A stretch of DNA of 64,000 bases from Rhynchopus sp. YZ270_cl-10 (Eukaryota; Euglenozoa; Diplonemea; Diplonemida; Diplonemidae): NCBI GenBank assembly GCA_964035575.1, contig OZ037933.1:496001-560000 (forward strand). The letters run 5' to 3'. Below, piece after piece: positions 30,097-41,179 of the stretch. Made by a program: the position numbers and the translations under genes. Within the stretch, counting starts at the first letter, position 1; the number at the start of each line of letters is the position of its first letter. Below the pieces are notes generated by a model. The model saw only the letters and a program-made list of their open reading frames with translations, had not been told where the DNA came from and did no database searches.

Positions 30097-30942
30097 TTAC
30101 AGAAAGAAGTGACGCACAATCAGCTGCACCTGCTTATAACTGATATACCCAATATTCTGCGGGTCCCAGGTCGACCAATTTTCCTTGATAATCGTATGCA
30201 CGTCTTCTTCTGAGAACGGCACAGTCGCAGAGAGTGCAGCTTTGACCTCTTGCGGGGATAAGGAACCGGTTTTGGAATAGCCCACTACACGGAACCACTC
30301 TTTTGGGTAGCGATCTGCTCGGGGCACTTGGACAACCTGAGAAAATTCTGCACGGCACACCGGGCAGGTTTGCACAGGAAGCGCACAGCCACAGACCTTA
30401 TGTATATAATGCCGACACACCCTCGCCCCGTTCTCATCCACTAACGCGCCCAACAGCTTCTGGCACAACGGCTCCAAACATATACAACACTCTGCCAGAC
30501 GCGGCCGTCTTACATCGTGGTGTTCCTTTGCGTGGACTACCCCTTTGATTTGCACGTTGACCTGCGCCTTGCTCGAGACGACGACTCTGCACGGCTGCCA
30601 CACCCCATCCATGCAGGCCTCTGCCTCATCCCCGACAGACCATAGGAACTGTACATGGCACGTCGCGTCTTCAAAGTGGGCGCGTTTTTTCTTCCAGGAA
30701 GATGACGACGTAGAAGAGGCTGAGGACGTGGCGGAGACAGGGGTCGTGAAGCGGGCGTGGGGCAGGGTGGTGTCCGCGGTCTGCAGGTTGTCCACGGAGC
30801 CGTGCGCGCGCCCTCCGTCCGCTGTCGTATGCGCCCATGCAGTGCTATCAAAGGAGCTCCCGCATGCCCCACACCGAGGGGCACCCTCCTTATTGTGCAG
30901 AGTGCACTTCCCACAGACCCAGCGTTTCCTCCGGGAGGGGAG
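30097..30942 (-). CDS. RanBP2-finger / RING / EF-hand protein, probable E3 ubiquitin ligase (5' exon missing)
   Basis: 281 residues are open from a likely 3' splice site (minus-strand CCCCCGTACAG) to the stop. No in-frame ATG occurs before residue 111, so the start lies in an upstream exon or leader that I cannot place. Residues 8-27 are a canonical RanBP2-type zinc finger (W-x-C-x2-C-x10-C-x2-C), which in other proteins binds ubiquitin or RNA. A Thr/Ser-rich linker follows. Residues about 99-147 (WSVGDEAEACMDGVWQPCRV) look like a small Tudor/SH3-like barrel. Residues 152-196 are a RING finger (C152, C155, C176, H178, H181, C184, CPVC 193-196), which would recruit a ubiquitin-conjugating enzyme. 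The end carries two degenerate EF-hand loops (KTGSLSPQE about 225-232; DPQNIGYISYKQ 260-271). The combination suggests a calcium-tuned ubiquitin ligase; this is inferred. The open frame continues 5' into a T/A tract and an H1 hairpin. Confidence 0.8.
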   Translation of the reverse strand, partial: LPSRRKRWVCGKCTLHNKEGAPRCGACGSSFDSTAWAHTTADGGRAHGSVDNLQTADTTLPHARFTTPVSATSSASSTSSSSWKKKRAHFEDATCHVQFLWSVGDEAEACMDGVWQPCRVVVSSKAQVNVQIKGVVHAKEHHDVRRPRLAECCICLEPLCQKLLGALVDENGARVCRHYIHKVCGCALPVQTCPVCRAEFSQVVQVPRADRYPKEWFRVVGYSKTGSLSPQEVKAALSATVPFSEEDVHTIIKENWSTWDPQNIGYISYKQVQLIVRHFFL

Positions 30943-30983
30943 CTGTACGGGGGATTTGAAAATGTATATTTTTTTTTTTTTTT

Positions 30984-31033
30984 GAAAACTTGGTTGTATT
31001 GGTAGTGTAGACACCCCGAGGATGAGCGTCACG
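30984..31033 (-). ncRNA. H1 hairpin element, copy 4 (5' of the RING gene)
   Basis: A divergent copy (GGTAGTGTAGACACCCCGAGG, GAGCGTCAC) about 40 bp upstream of the splice-acceptor-like site of the RING gene and in its sense. GTG/CAC pairing is kept. It is the only copy next to a convincing gene. Confidence 0.5.
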
Positions 31034-31191
31034 ACTTTGTTTTGAAAGTGCTTTATACTCTATTTTTGATTATAGTTGAGACAACAAACACCGTAGGGGT
31101 AAAAACTAAGGTGTATTTTGGGATTTCAAAACTCTAAGGAGGGTTTTTACCCCACCCGATGTTTGTTGTCTTACTGTAGTAAGGGGGAGGT

Positions 31192-31226
<35 letters not shown>

Positions 31227-32240
31227 AGGGGAGTCCACGTACACGGCGGGGTCCGCACACCCCGAGGGTCCGTAAAACGGCATGTTAGGAGGGTCCCTCT
31301 TTACGGAGTGTCATTACGTACCCTAGGGTACGTAATTACGTACCCTAGGGTCCGTAATTACGGAGCCTCCCAGGGAAAGGGACTCTCGAAAAATTTTTTT
31401 TGCCCCCGTTTAGGGCTAATTTCGACGATTTGAGGCCATTAAAAGCAAAATTTGGCACTTTTGAGCATCTGTGGGGGTCTAAAACGCAGTTTAGAGTACC
31501 ACAATTTTTAGTGGGGTCCGAAAAAAAATTTTTTTTGACATCACAAAATTGCCCTTGGTGGGACTATGTGTCCTCAATGCTGGGCGAAAAATGCAAATAT
31601 AGCTATTTTTAACTTTCACACACAATTTTAACGGGTTTTACCTGTGTACCTGTGTACAGCTTATTTGTTGTGAAAGACATCTTCCACCATGCATTGAGGA
31701 GGGTAAGACAGTGGTCGCAGTTTGTACTTGATAGCATTACAACATTTAACTTCTCCACGGGGGTCTTGGGCCGTTCACTCGGTTATACCTTGACCAGCGG
31801 AAGAGGCCTTTTTGGTCTCTAGAATATCCGGTATTCCCGAACGGAGGCGCACTTTGTGTGTTACTACGACCTGGCAATTTCCAGCAGTAGGTTAAGTAAT
31901 CTTTCTTGTAAATTGTTGGATCATTATCTCCTCAGTGCATGAATGCCCCACGTGACTGGACACTTTTGTGTTTGTCATGTGGAGCTGTGGTTGCTTTTTC
32001 ACGACTTTTTTCCTTGTACACCAGTGTATCGTGTACCGGGGTACTGGGCCGAAAATACACCAGTACCCAGGTGCCTGGGTGCCCAGACACACCTCTGTAC
32101 CCAGAATCCAGTCTCCCACCCAGAAAACCTACTCATACACCAGAAAAGTGAAAATAGCTACTCGACCAGAAAAGTAGCTGGGAAAAGTTCAGAAAAAGCC
32201 AGAAAATTTCAACAAAATGCATTTTTAGGTTCTCGAAGAC

Positions 32241-32358
32241 ACTGGGTACTGGGTACTGGGTACTGGGTACTGGGTACTGGGTACTGGGTACTGGGTACTG
32301 GGTACTGGGTACTGGGTACTGGGTACTGGGTACTGGGTACTGGGTACTGGGTACTGGG
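32241..32358. repeat. CCCAGTA array (about 17 units) in C2
   Basis: Reverse orientation (TACTGGG) of the array at 10294-10970, bounded by the same flanks on both sides, so only the copy number differs. Confidence 0.95.
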
Positions 32359-32565
32359 CACCCAGAGAAAGCACCTTAAAAGCAGCGAAGGCGCAGGTTA
32401 CGGGGAAGACAAGGTATGTAATTATGTTTAACTTTCAGTTACTAGTGAAGATTGAACAAAAAAATGCCGCATATTTCAACTTGTTCGTGTTTTCAACTCG
32501 AAATAAACGCGTAATGTTCACACTATTAAATAGCTATTTTTTTACGCACCAATCATTTTGTGTCA

Positions 32566-32730
32566 CCTCATGACATGAAGGAGGAAATAGAAACAAAGCA
32601 TTTTGAACACACTTGCGGTTCTGGGGACGAACCGCGCTGCAGAGCCACTCCTCAGGTCGAGGTGTGTGCGTTTCACCACAACCTCTCCCATGGGTTTTAT
32701 CGTGTGATGAGTGTTACGTTTCTATTTGGT
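32566..32730 (+). repeat. Dispersed 170-bp block (copy in C2)
   Basis: Inverted counterpart of 9925-10090, nearly identical to it. Confidence 0.65.
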
Positions 32731-33059
32731 TCCACAGGCGCTCGTTACCTGCTTCACATAATTCACCTCGCTTCACTCGAACCATTTGTGCAGCAGGTCA
32801 CTCTCTCGACCTGTAGCGTGGAAAAAATCTATCTTATTTCACGGCAATAAATAGCCTTTTTTATTAACCTCACCTTTCCCGACTACTACGTTTGTATACC
32901 ATAACTTAATCACACCCCACATTTACACTTATCACAGGATCGTGAAGTCTGAACTGCACCCGCGATTGCGATGAGAAGCTTCACCGCGGTCCGACATTCA
33001 ACAACTCAAAATCTACCCGCATCAATCTATTCTGAGTTTGCGGACGAAGATCTGGGTGG

Positions 33060-34200
33060 AGGGGGGTGGGTACACTTAGTCAGTCACTGCTATAGCCATT
33101 AACCAAGGGAGCATAGCTAGTGCAAGAAATTCGACTTTGGAAACCTTCCGGAAAGTCTGTCCTCTGCTTGCGGAGGACTAGACACAAGAAAATATTGCGT
33201 TCCCCCAGAAAACCAGTGCACAATTTACACTCCTTGTGGGTGGTCTTGTTGCCTTTTTGGTCAACAGTAATTTTGGCCCAGGCATGCTCTTGAAGCATGA
33301 CAATTTAGTGTGTATGGGGCAGGGTGTTGTTTTGTTCTGAATTCTCTTTGTTATAACATCTAAGTCAATCGCGGGTGGTGGTTTGTGTAGCGTGAGGCAC
33401 TCTTTTTAGCAAACTTCCTGCGGCTGCTAAAGTGTTATTTCTTCGGATTTAACAACGTACAGCGTAACATAGTGGTTTAGCCTGGTCGACACAACCTTTG
33501 ATAGCTATGGGATAACCAACCCCCTTCGACCCCTTGTGGGTTCACTGAACAAGCCCTAGTGGTAGTTAAACGCGATTGACATTTACATTCCTAAAGATGA
33601 AAGAACAAGACAACACTTCTGTACCCGCGTAAAGATGAAAGAACAAGACAACACTTCTGTACCCGCGCATCAAAATTGTGGAAAACTTTGCACCCCAAAC
33701 ACCCTCAACAACGCCCGCCAAAAGGCGCCCCTTGTTGCTGGGACTTGGTTCTCATTGATACACTGCACAGCAGGCATTCCTCTGAGTCCAACGCAGTTTG
33801 GCCTGTCTGCAGCGTTGCACCGAAGGTGCACGAAGACAGGGTCTGGTGGTAAATTTTGCGTCTCGCATTCCCTCAGGGAAGTTTAAAAACTCTTGAGCTC
33901 GGTTTGTTGTCAAAGACATATTCCACCATGTATTGAGGAGGGTAAGACAGTGTTCGCAGTTTGTACTTGATAGCATTACAACATTTAACTTCTCCACGGG
34001 GGTCTTGGGCCGTTCACTCGGTTATACCTTGACTACCGGAAGATATTCTTGAGGCCTTTTTGGTCTCTAGAATATCCGGTCTTCCCGAACGGAGGCACAC
34101 TTTGTGTGTTACTACGACCTGGCAACTCCAGCAGTAGGTTAAGTAATCTTTCTTGTAAATTGTTGGATCATTATCTCCTCAGTGCATGGTGGAAGACGTC
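33060..34200 (-). repeat. Dispersed repeat D, copy 3 (inside C2)
   Basis: Nearly identical to 8500-9590 in reverse. It carries a short local duplication near 33593-33660 (CTAAAGATGAAAGAACAAGA repeated once) that C1 lacks. Confidence 0.8.
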
Positions 34201-34416
34201 TTTGACAACTAACCGAGCTCACGACTTTTTTCGGTATGTAACTTGGGATAGGCCCACATGATCATGGTCTATCATGTGGTACCTGTGTACCACTCCAAAC
34301 AGTGATTTCCCACCTTAGACCACGTAATTACGTACCCTAGGGTCCGTAATTACGGACCCTAGGGTACGTAATTACGGACCCTAGGGTCCGTAATTACGGA
34401 CCCGGGTCCGCACTTG

Positions 34417-36723
34417 ATTTCAAGAGAACAAATTAAAAAGGATCCTTATTTGCATTTTTGGGCTCCGCCCGTGCAGTGGTGGGGTCAATCTCGAAAATTG
34501 GACAATTTTTTGACCACTTAATTTTGAGAAATATGAGCCCGGTTGCTTATACGTGGGGCCCATTTTCAGCTAAAATTTTCCTCAAAATCTGGTTTTGTAA
34601 AATTGACCCTTTCCCCCCCCCCACATCGATTTCAATACTATACCTTACTTCACCTACGGTTGCCCTTACAGGGGGGGTGAAGGAAGGTAAGTTGAAAATA
34701 CAGGCGTATCATCCTTGCGTGACCCCCCCAAATTCTAAAATCTGTGGGACAGCGTGCTCTTACATAGGTTGTACTCATTAAAAAACCGGTAAAAATACAA
34801 GTAATGTGTGATGGTCAAAAGTGCAAAATTCCTTCGCCAATGCATTATTTGGGCATTTGTTATACCTGGAGAATATGGTCAGATCACTCTTCAGACCACC
34901 AGACAACGAAATATGCCGTAATTGTACAGAGAAATATGCCGTAATTGTACAGAGGTTGGACAGTACAAAAGTTGGGGGTTTTGGCCAACTTGGCCTGGTG
35001 TTGAACGCCGCATCCCCCACCACAATTGGAATAAATGTCCTCTTGGTCCATAAAGGGTTAAAAAGAGTGCCTCACGCTACACAAACCACCACCCGCAATT
35101 GACTTAGATATTATAACATAGGGGATTCAGAACAAAACAACACCCTGCCCCATACACACTAAATTGCCATGCTTCAAGAGCATGCCTGGGCCAAAAATTA
35201 CTGTGGCAATAAGGCAACAAGGCCACCCACAAAGAGTGTGAATTGTATTGGATGGACAGGGGTTTGCACAGTGATGATGTTACTACGACTAGGTTTTTGG
35301 CGATATTACATGTGCATGTTACATGACATGCACGTGACGTGCTGCTTCATGGTATACGCATGTCATAGAATGTCGCGATTTTTTACGATTCGTATTTCGG
35401 GTTTTGCGAATTTTGTCCCAGAAAAGTACACCCCAAAAATGCCAAAAAAGGTGACATTTTACGTCAAAACACCGCTAAAAGTTACTCTCGGCCGATTTCA
35501 GGGGGGTTGTGGGCACCTGTGGGGGCTCCCTCCCTGGTGTGGGCCAGCGATCAACGACATAATAAGGGAAAAAAAAAACGATCGTTTTTTTTTTCCCTTA
35601 TTATGTCGTTGATCGCTGGCCCACACCAGGGAGGGAGCCCCCACAGGTGCCCACAACCCCCCTGAAATCGGCCGAGAGTAACTTTTAGCGGTGTTTTGAC
35701 GTAAAATGTCACCTTTTTTGGCATTTTTGGGGTGTACTTTTCTGGGACAAAATTCGCAAAACCCGAAATACGAATCGTAAAAAATCGCGACATTCTATGA
35801 CATGCGTATACCATGAAGCAGCACGTCACGTGCATGTCATGTAACATGCACATGTAATATCGCCAAAAACCTAGTCGTAGTAACATCATCACTGTGCAAA
35901 CCCCTGTCCATCCAATACAATTCACACTCTTTGTGGGTGGCCTTGTTGCCTTATTGCCACAGTAATTTTTGGCCCAGGCATGCTCTTGAAGCATGGCAAT
36001 TTAGTGTGTATGGGGCAGGGTGTTGTTTTGTTCTGAATCCCCTATGTTATAATATCTAAGTCAATTGCGGGTGGTGGTTTGTGTAGCGTGAGGCACTCTT
36101 TTTAACCCTTTATGGACCAAGAGGACATTTATTCCAATTGTGGTGGGGGATGCGGCGTTCAACACCAGGCCAAGTTGGCCAAAACCCCCAACTTTTGTAC
36201 TGTCCAACCTCTGTACAATTACGGCATATTTCGTTGTCTGGTGGTCTGAAGAGTGATCTGACCATATTCTCCAGGTATAACAAATGCCCAAATAATGCAT
36301 TGGCGAAGGAATTTTGCACTTTTGACCATCACACATTACTTGTATTTTTACCGGTTTTTTAATGAGTACAACCTATGTAAGAGCACGCTGTCCCACAGAT
36401 TTTAGAATTTGGGGGGGTCACGCAAGGATGATACGCCTGTATTTTCAACTTACCTTCCTTCACCCCCCCTGTAAGGGCAACCGTAGGTGAAGTAAGGTAT
36501 AGTATTGAAATCGATGTGGGGGGGGGGAAAGGGTCAATTTTACAAAACCAGATTTTGAGGAAAATTTTAGCTGAAAATGGGCCCCACGTATAAGCAACCG
36601 GGCTCATATTTCTCAAAATTAAGTGGTCAAAAAATTGTCCAATTTTCGAGATTGACCCCACCACTGCACGGGCGGAGCCCAAAAATGCAAATAAGGATCC
36701 TTTTTAATTTGTTCTCTTGAAAT
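34417..36723. repeat. 2.3-kb near-perfect palindrome
   Basis: Left arm 34417-35581 and right arm 35582-36723 are reverse complements around a CGATCG centre (35579-35584) set between a 10-A and a 10-T run. The clear difference I found is a 23-bp unit present twice in the left arm (about 34909-34954) and once in the right. Arms contain a GTGGTGGGGTCAAT unit, a piece of repeat D and unique sequence. Identical 147-aa ORFs in both arms are mirror images and not credible genes. Confidence 0.9.
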
Positions 36724-36949
36724 GTATAATTTCATGTTTTCGCGAAAAAAAATTACAACTGATCCCTACAAGGGTTGAAGGAAGGTGGTTGAAAACAACA
36801 GTAACAACAAGGACAAGTAATTGCTAAGGAAAAACGGGTGTGATGTGGAAAACTCCGCGCGATTTTCGAAACCACTGTAGCATCCTGGCGATTTGCTGGA
36901 GGTGCTGATGTGCCTGGTGTGATCGATGTGTTGTAGTCTGTGCATTCTG

Positions 36950-38165
36950 TGTTCCTTCCGCACTGCTCCAACGACGACGACAATGTGGGGAGCCTGTGGA
37001 CAAAAACGAGCTGGAACACGCCGAGCCTGCCGAGCCGACGTCCAACAACGCTATCAAGCAGATGGTGCTGGACGAAGAGGACAGCCCCCCTTCTTGAACG
37101 TTTCAGATGCTGGCGTCCCAGTGGGTCTGGCAGCTTACGAAGAGCGTTAGCATACCTGCAGAAGAGCAGAATGCTGGGCGTGTTGTAGATTATTTCTACA
37201 GGATGGAGTTCCACATCACACCCCGTTTTTTTTCCGATAGCAATTACTTGTTTTTTTTTTTTTTTTTGGTATTTTTTGAGCTGAGATTTTCAAAAAATAC
37301 CAAAAATACGAGGGTCAACCGCTGTGATGCTCATTGTCTAGAACACAGGGCTATTTCTTTTTTCGGATTCGCCCGTGCAGTGGTGGGGTCAATCTCGAAA
37401 ATCGGATAATTTTTTGACCACTTAACTAACGAGTTAAATTTTGGGAAATATGAGCCCGATCACTTATACGTGGGCCCATTTTCGGCTAAAATTTTCCTCA
37501 AAATCCGGGTTTGTAAAATTGACCCTTCTGTGAAGGAAGGTTGTGGAAAAGGGTCCTTATTTGCATTTTTGGAATCCGCCCGTGCAGTGGTGGGGTCAAT
37601 TTGCAGAATTGGGCAAGTTCTTGCAAGACAACGGGTAATGTTTGTTAGCTCTAAGGAGGGAAGGGGAGCGTTTGTAGCTCACACAGCACCCCAAACCCTA
37701 GCCTCTCTGTCCACAGCACACAGCTCTTCCCCTGAGTTACATTTGTGCCTCAACATGCTGAGCGCATCTTCAGTACGATGGGTGGGTGGATGAGCGAGAA
37801 GAGGCGCAACCGGCTAGTTGCACCAAAGCTGCACAAGCTTGTGGTCGTAGCACGCAGTTTGCGCGAGAGCAAGCCGCCACAAGCGAATGGTTGGTGGGAT
37901 GAGGAGAAGCTGGTGCAGGAGGAGAAGGAGCGTGCGGGAGCTATATTGACTGCGACACGACAGCTGAGGACCCCAAGGTTGATGATGATGCTGAGCATCA
38001 TGACTCTGACATCAGTGAAGGCTCTTGGGACTAAACGCATACAGTCTTGTCCGTACCCATTTCTCCCACACAAGTCACCACCCCCTTGTGACTTGCCTGT
38101 AACAGTGGAAACGTTTCCCTCCCAGCCGCAAACCCGTTCAGTGTATCGTGAGCCACTGCAGTGAC
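36950..38165 (+). pseudogene. Degenerate hAT transposase
   Basis: Pieces of a hAT protein appear in different frames. An acidic stretch DKNELEHAEPAEPTSNNAIK (near 37000) ends in a stop, then TFQMLASQWVWQLTKSV..GRVVDYFYRMEFH (37100-37210) follows in another frame. The clearest part is the C-terminal dimerisation motif VPQHAERIFSTMGGWMSEKR at 37745, which runs to 38164. Between 37230 and 37700 the gene is replaced by T-runs and two GTGGTGGGGTCAAT units. It is not closely similar to the intact transposase at 16619. It is a dead copy of another hAT lineage. Confidence 0.65.
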
Positions 38166-38559
38166 CCACTCACGCTCGACCCTGTCCCTCTTTGTGAACA
38201 TTTCGCCTTCTCCTACGTTGTGCTGAGGAAAACCAAAAAACATGCTCAAAAATGATGTGGGCACGGGGGTCAGACTCCACTTCTGACCACCTAAAATTAG
38301 GTCATACACGTGTTATACCCCAAACTGACCAAGAAATTTTCCCAGTGTTCGATGGTGATCGAATTAAATCGGTGGTAAAAAGTGAAAAATGGGGCATGCC
38401 AGGCCCACGTCAATCAGCCTAAAAATGTTGCAACTTTAAACGCACGTCTCTCCCGTACACCAATACACACTTTTAACACATACAGTACAGCAAGGGAAAA
38501 CCAAGGGAAAATCCACTTTTACCCTGTGTTCTCCTTGTTACGGCTGCACTAACCTAATC

Positions 38560-39060
38560 ATCAAAACTGCTCGATTTTGGCTTTATCTAAAAGATCGACA
38601 TCAATTCTTACGAAATATAATTTATTTTACGATTTTGAGTAGAATTCTGTTTGCAGGGCGAAGTCACGAGGCAGGGGGTGATTTTGGGGGTGAGCGCCAA
38701 AAAAAGTCGTTTTCCTAGGATTGACCCACCTCCCTCCAGCATCCAACGATATGACATTTTTACGAAAGTTGTCGATTCTTGCCTTATTTGAAAGATTGAG
38801 CAAAGTTCTTGTCACACAGAAAAAAAAATGTTTTTACGAAAATGAGTAGAACCCCATTACCCCTACCAACGTGTGGCATTCGTGCGCCACTATAGTGGAA
38901 CTTGCTGGGTAAAAACGGTTTTCTGGTTTTAGTGCCTCGCTGGCGACATCCGTTGGGGAGGATTCTGGTGTGAGAATGTTCTCGATTTTTGCTTTATTTG
39001 AAAGATTCGCCACAAAATCGTTTCAAGGAAAAGAGTCGGTCAAAAAGTCCAAGTAGAACC
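38560..39060. repeat. Three diverged tandem units of about 170-200 bp
   Basis: Each unit has a CTCGATTTTTGCTTTATTTGAAAGAT-type core (near 38570, 38770 and 38980), then a ..AGTAGAACCCC.. segment. They are old direct repeats with no coding. The rest of 38170-39240 holds nothing I recognise. Confidence 0.55.
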
Positions 39061-39239
39061 CCGTATATATTGGCGCCATTAGCAGAGCCACATATGTGGC
39101 TCCCGTACTGTTAGGGTTAGACTGAAAAAAATAAATAGTTTTTCTGGCCTCAATACCCCAAACTGCGATTTTCTGTTCAGGTAATTTTTGGAAGAGCAAC
39201 TATTTTTCGTGTTTTTTGGTGTTTTCCACCTTCTGGTTA

Positions 39240-39776
39240 CTGGGGGGGAGCTATTAAAGTATACGTATACTTTATTCGGCGGGAATTACTGCTTAAATGG
39301 CCAAAAAACGAAAAAGGAAAAAAAAAAAAAAAAATCACTGTTATTTTGGGGTTTCTAGTGGCCGAAACCTCGCGAAAACACCACCATTGGCATTTTTGGG
39401 CCAATCCCAGCCAGTGGTGGGGTCAATGTGGAAAAATGAACAATTTTTTGGTGACTTAAATTTTCACAAATCTGAACCCCGTCAGCACCAATCGTGTAAA
39501 AACTGATACACGCGTTTTAGGTCAAAAATACTCGTTTCTCAGCTCAAAGTGACCCCATCACAGCACGCACAGAATCCGGACCACCGAAATCAAAAAAAAA
39601 AAATTCCGATTTTTTGTGCAAAAATTGCTGTAAAAATTTTTTAGTAAGAAAAATGTACACAAAAACCGTATACTTTATTTCACAGATTTACACGCTCAAA
39701 ATGGGTTTCCGCACCGAATACTTTATTACCCCCGTATACTTTATTAGCACCGTATACTTTATTAGCCCCCCCCCAG
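39240..39776. mobile_element. TA-flanked 537-bp element
   Basis: Inverted ends CTGGGGGGGAGCTATTAAAG / ..TTTATTAGCCCCCCCCCAG, flanked by TA (39238-39239 and 39777-39778). GTATACTTTATT words repeat near both ends as subterminal motifs. Inside is a GTGGTGGGGTCAAT unit. It is the same architecture as T1-T3 with a different repeat word. Confidence 0.7.
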
Positions 39777-40324
39777 TAGGTGTGCGCCGGGTCGTCACCT
39801 TGGAAACTCTCCCTTGCCACCCATTTCACGCCCATGCCCCTTGTACTACTAGGGGAAAAAAAAAACGATCGTGAAAAAAAAAAACGATCGTGAAAAAAAA
39901 AAAAAAAATGTCAAGATCTTGAAAAAAAGTTCAAGATCTTGAAAAAAACCGTCACGATCGTTCTCACACTATGTTTTTTGGCCAAAAAAATTTTTTTGGC
40001 CGAAAATCGCCTTGTATAGCCACTACAGTACACATGGTTTTACCAAAATAGCCGTATTTTGGCTGAAAATTTGACTTGAAAATTTTTTTCATTGTTTGGT
40101 CAATCTGAGGTTTTCTTTGAATTTTTTGGGCCATTTTATGACCTACTACACCCAATTTTTGGGGGATTTTTTTTTTCTTGGTCAAAAAATAGCGCTTGTT
40201 GCCTACTACTGGGTATAGGCTTGTTCAGAGGTGTGTATTTGGTGTACCCAGACATGGTCAAAACACATGAATTTTGCGTTTTTTTGCATTTTTAGGTTCT
40301 CGACCAACCAGGGGGCGACCAATT

Positions 40325-40464
40325 TGGGTACTGGGTACTGGGTACTGGGTACTGGGTACTGGGTACTGGGTACTGGGTACTGGGTACTGGGTACTGGGTA
40401 CTGGGTACTGGGTACTGGGTACTGGGTACTGGGTACTGGGTACTGGGTACTGGGTACTGGGTAC
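40325..40464. repeat. CCCAGTA array (about 20 units, TACTGGG sense)
   Basis: Tandem array followed at 40465-40516 by a block ending GGGGAAGACAAG|GTATGTAAAT. The same block adjoins the arrays at 10294, 32241 and 47331. A canonical 5' splice-donor-like GTATGT follows the conserved part each time. Confidence 0.9.
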
Positions 40465-40901
40465 CAAGAGAAGGCAGCTTGACAGCAGCGAAGGCGGAGG
40501 CTACGGGGAAGACAAGGTATGTAAATGTTTAACTTTCAGTTACTTGTGTAGATGCAAACAACACACCCAGTGGTTTGCAGCATTTTATTTTCTTGTGTGC
40601 TTTCTCTTCTTTGAATCGAAAGTATGTGAACCTTATTACATCATGATACAATGCAACGAGGCCGAAACAGCCTCACTAAGGCCTCTGAAAATAAATGTTC
40701 AGACTTGGCACTTACTTATGTTTAGGTGCGCCTCAACCACACGCTTGAATATATTTAATTTGCCACACCTCAGATAGATTTTCCAGATATGCCTATGTTC
40801 AGGTGTTCCAGGCCTCGTCACAAATAGACAAAAAAACAAAAGCCAAAACAACAGAGAGAGAGCCAACAATTTTTTATCTCACTTGTGTAATAATGTTTAG
40901 C

Positions 40902-41148
40902 CGCGTTTTCGAAATTCCTTCCTGGAGATTACACAAAATACAGTAGACATTATCTCCGCACACAAAGAACAAAACAAAACCCATGCCGAGAGTAGGCGCA
41001 AAAGCAATGTGGAGGAGATCTGCGCATGCAACCAAAAGGGTTGCAGTCATAGGACTTCGAGGAACTGTTCACCATACCCAACCTTGACGCCCCGTACTAG
41101 GTGGTCATACATCATTTGTCAAATATACTGTAGGAATTTCGAAAACGC
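40902..41148. repeat. Inverted repeat GCGTTTTCGAAATTCC enclosing a 34-codon ORF
   Basis: Perfect 16-bp inverted ends at 40902-40918 and 41131-41148. Between them an ATG at 40983 opens a 34-residue frame (MPRVGAKAMWRRSAHATKRV...) ending at 41087. No family is recognised; the small ORF may be a chance or captured fragment. Confidence 0.4.
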
Positions 41149-41179
41149 AGCACAACATTATTGCCTGTGAGATAATAAC

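Larger units (their letters stand above)
31242..34416. mobile_element. C2: inverted, truncated copy of the C1 element
   Basis: Starts CACGGCGGGGTCC right after TA, then follows C1 in reverse orientation, with the same subterminal TACGTAATTAC words, 170-bp block and D repeat. Its last hundred or so bases are missing: homology stops at 34416, where the palindrome begins. The left flank TAGGGGAGTCCACG-TA equals the terminus of element T4, so C2 inserted at a TA inside a T4-type end. The CCCAGTA array has shrunk or never expanded. Confidence 0.85.

Noticed and set aside
35169-35994. Two identical 147-aa ORFs on opposite strands
   Set aside because: They are the same sequence in the two arms of the palindrome, start inside repeat D material and show no protein-like domain.
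40983-41087. 34-residue ORF as a firm gene
   Set aside because: Short, single copy, no recognisable motif and located inside an inverted repeat; kept only as part of that repeat.
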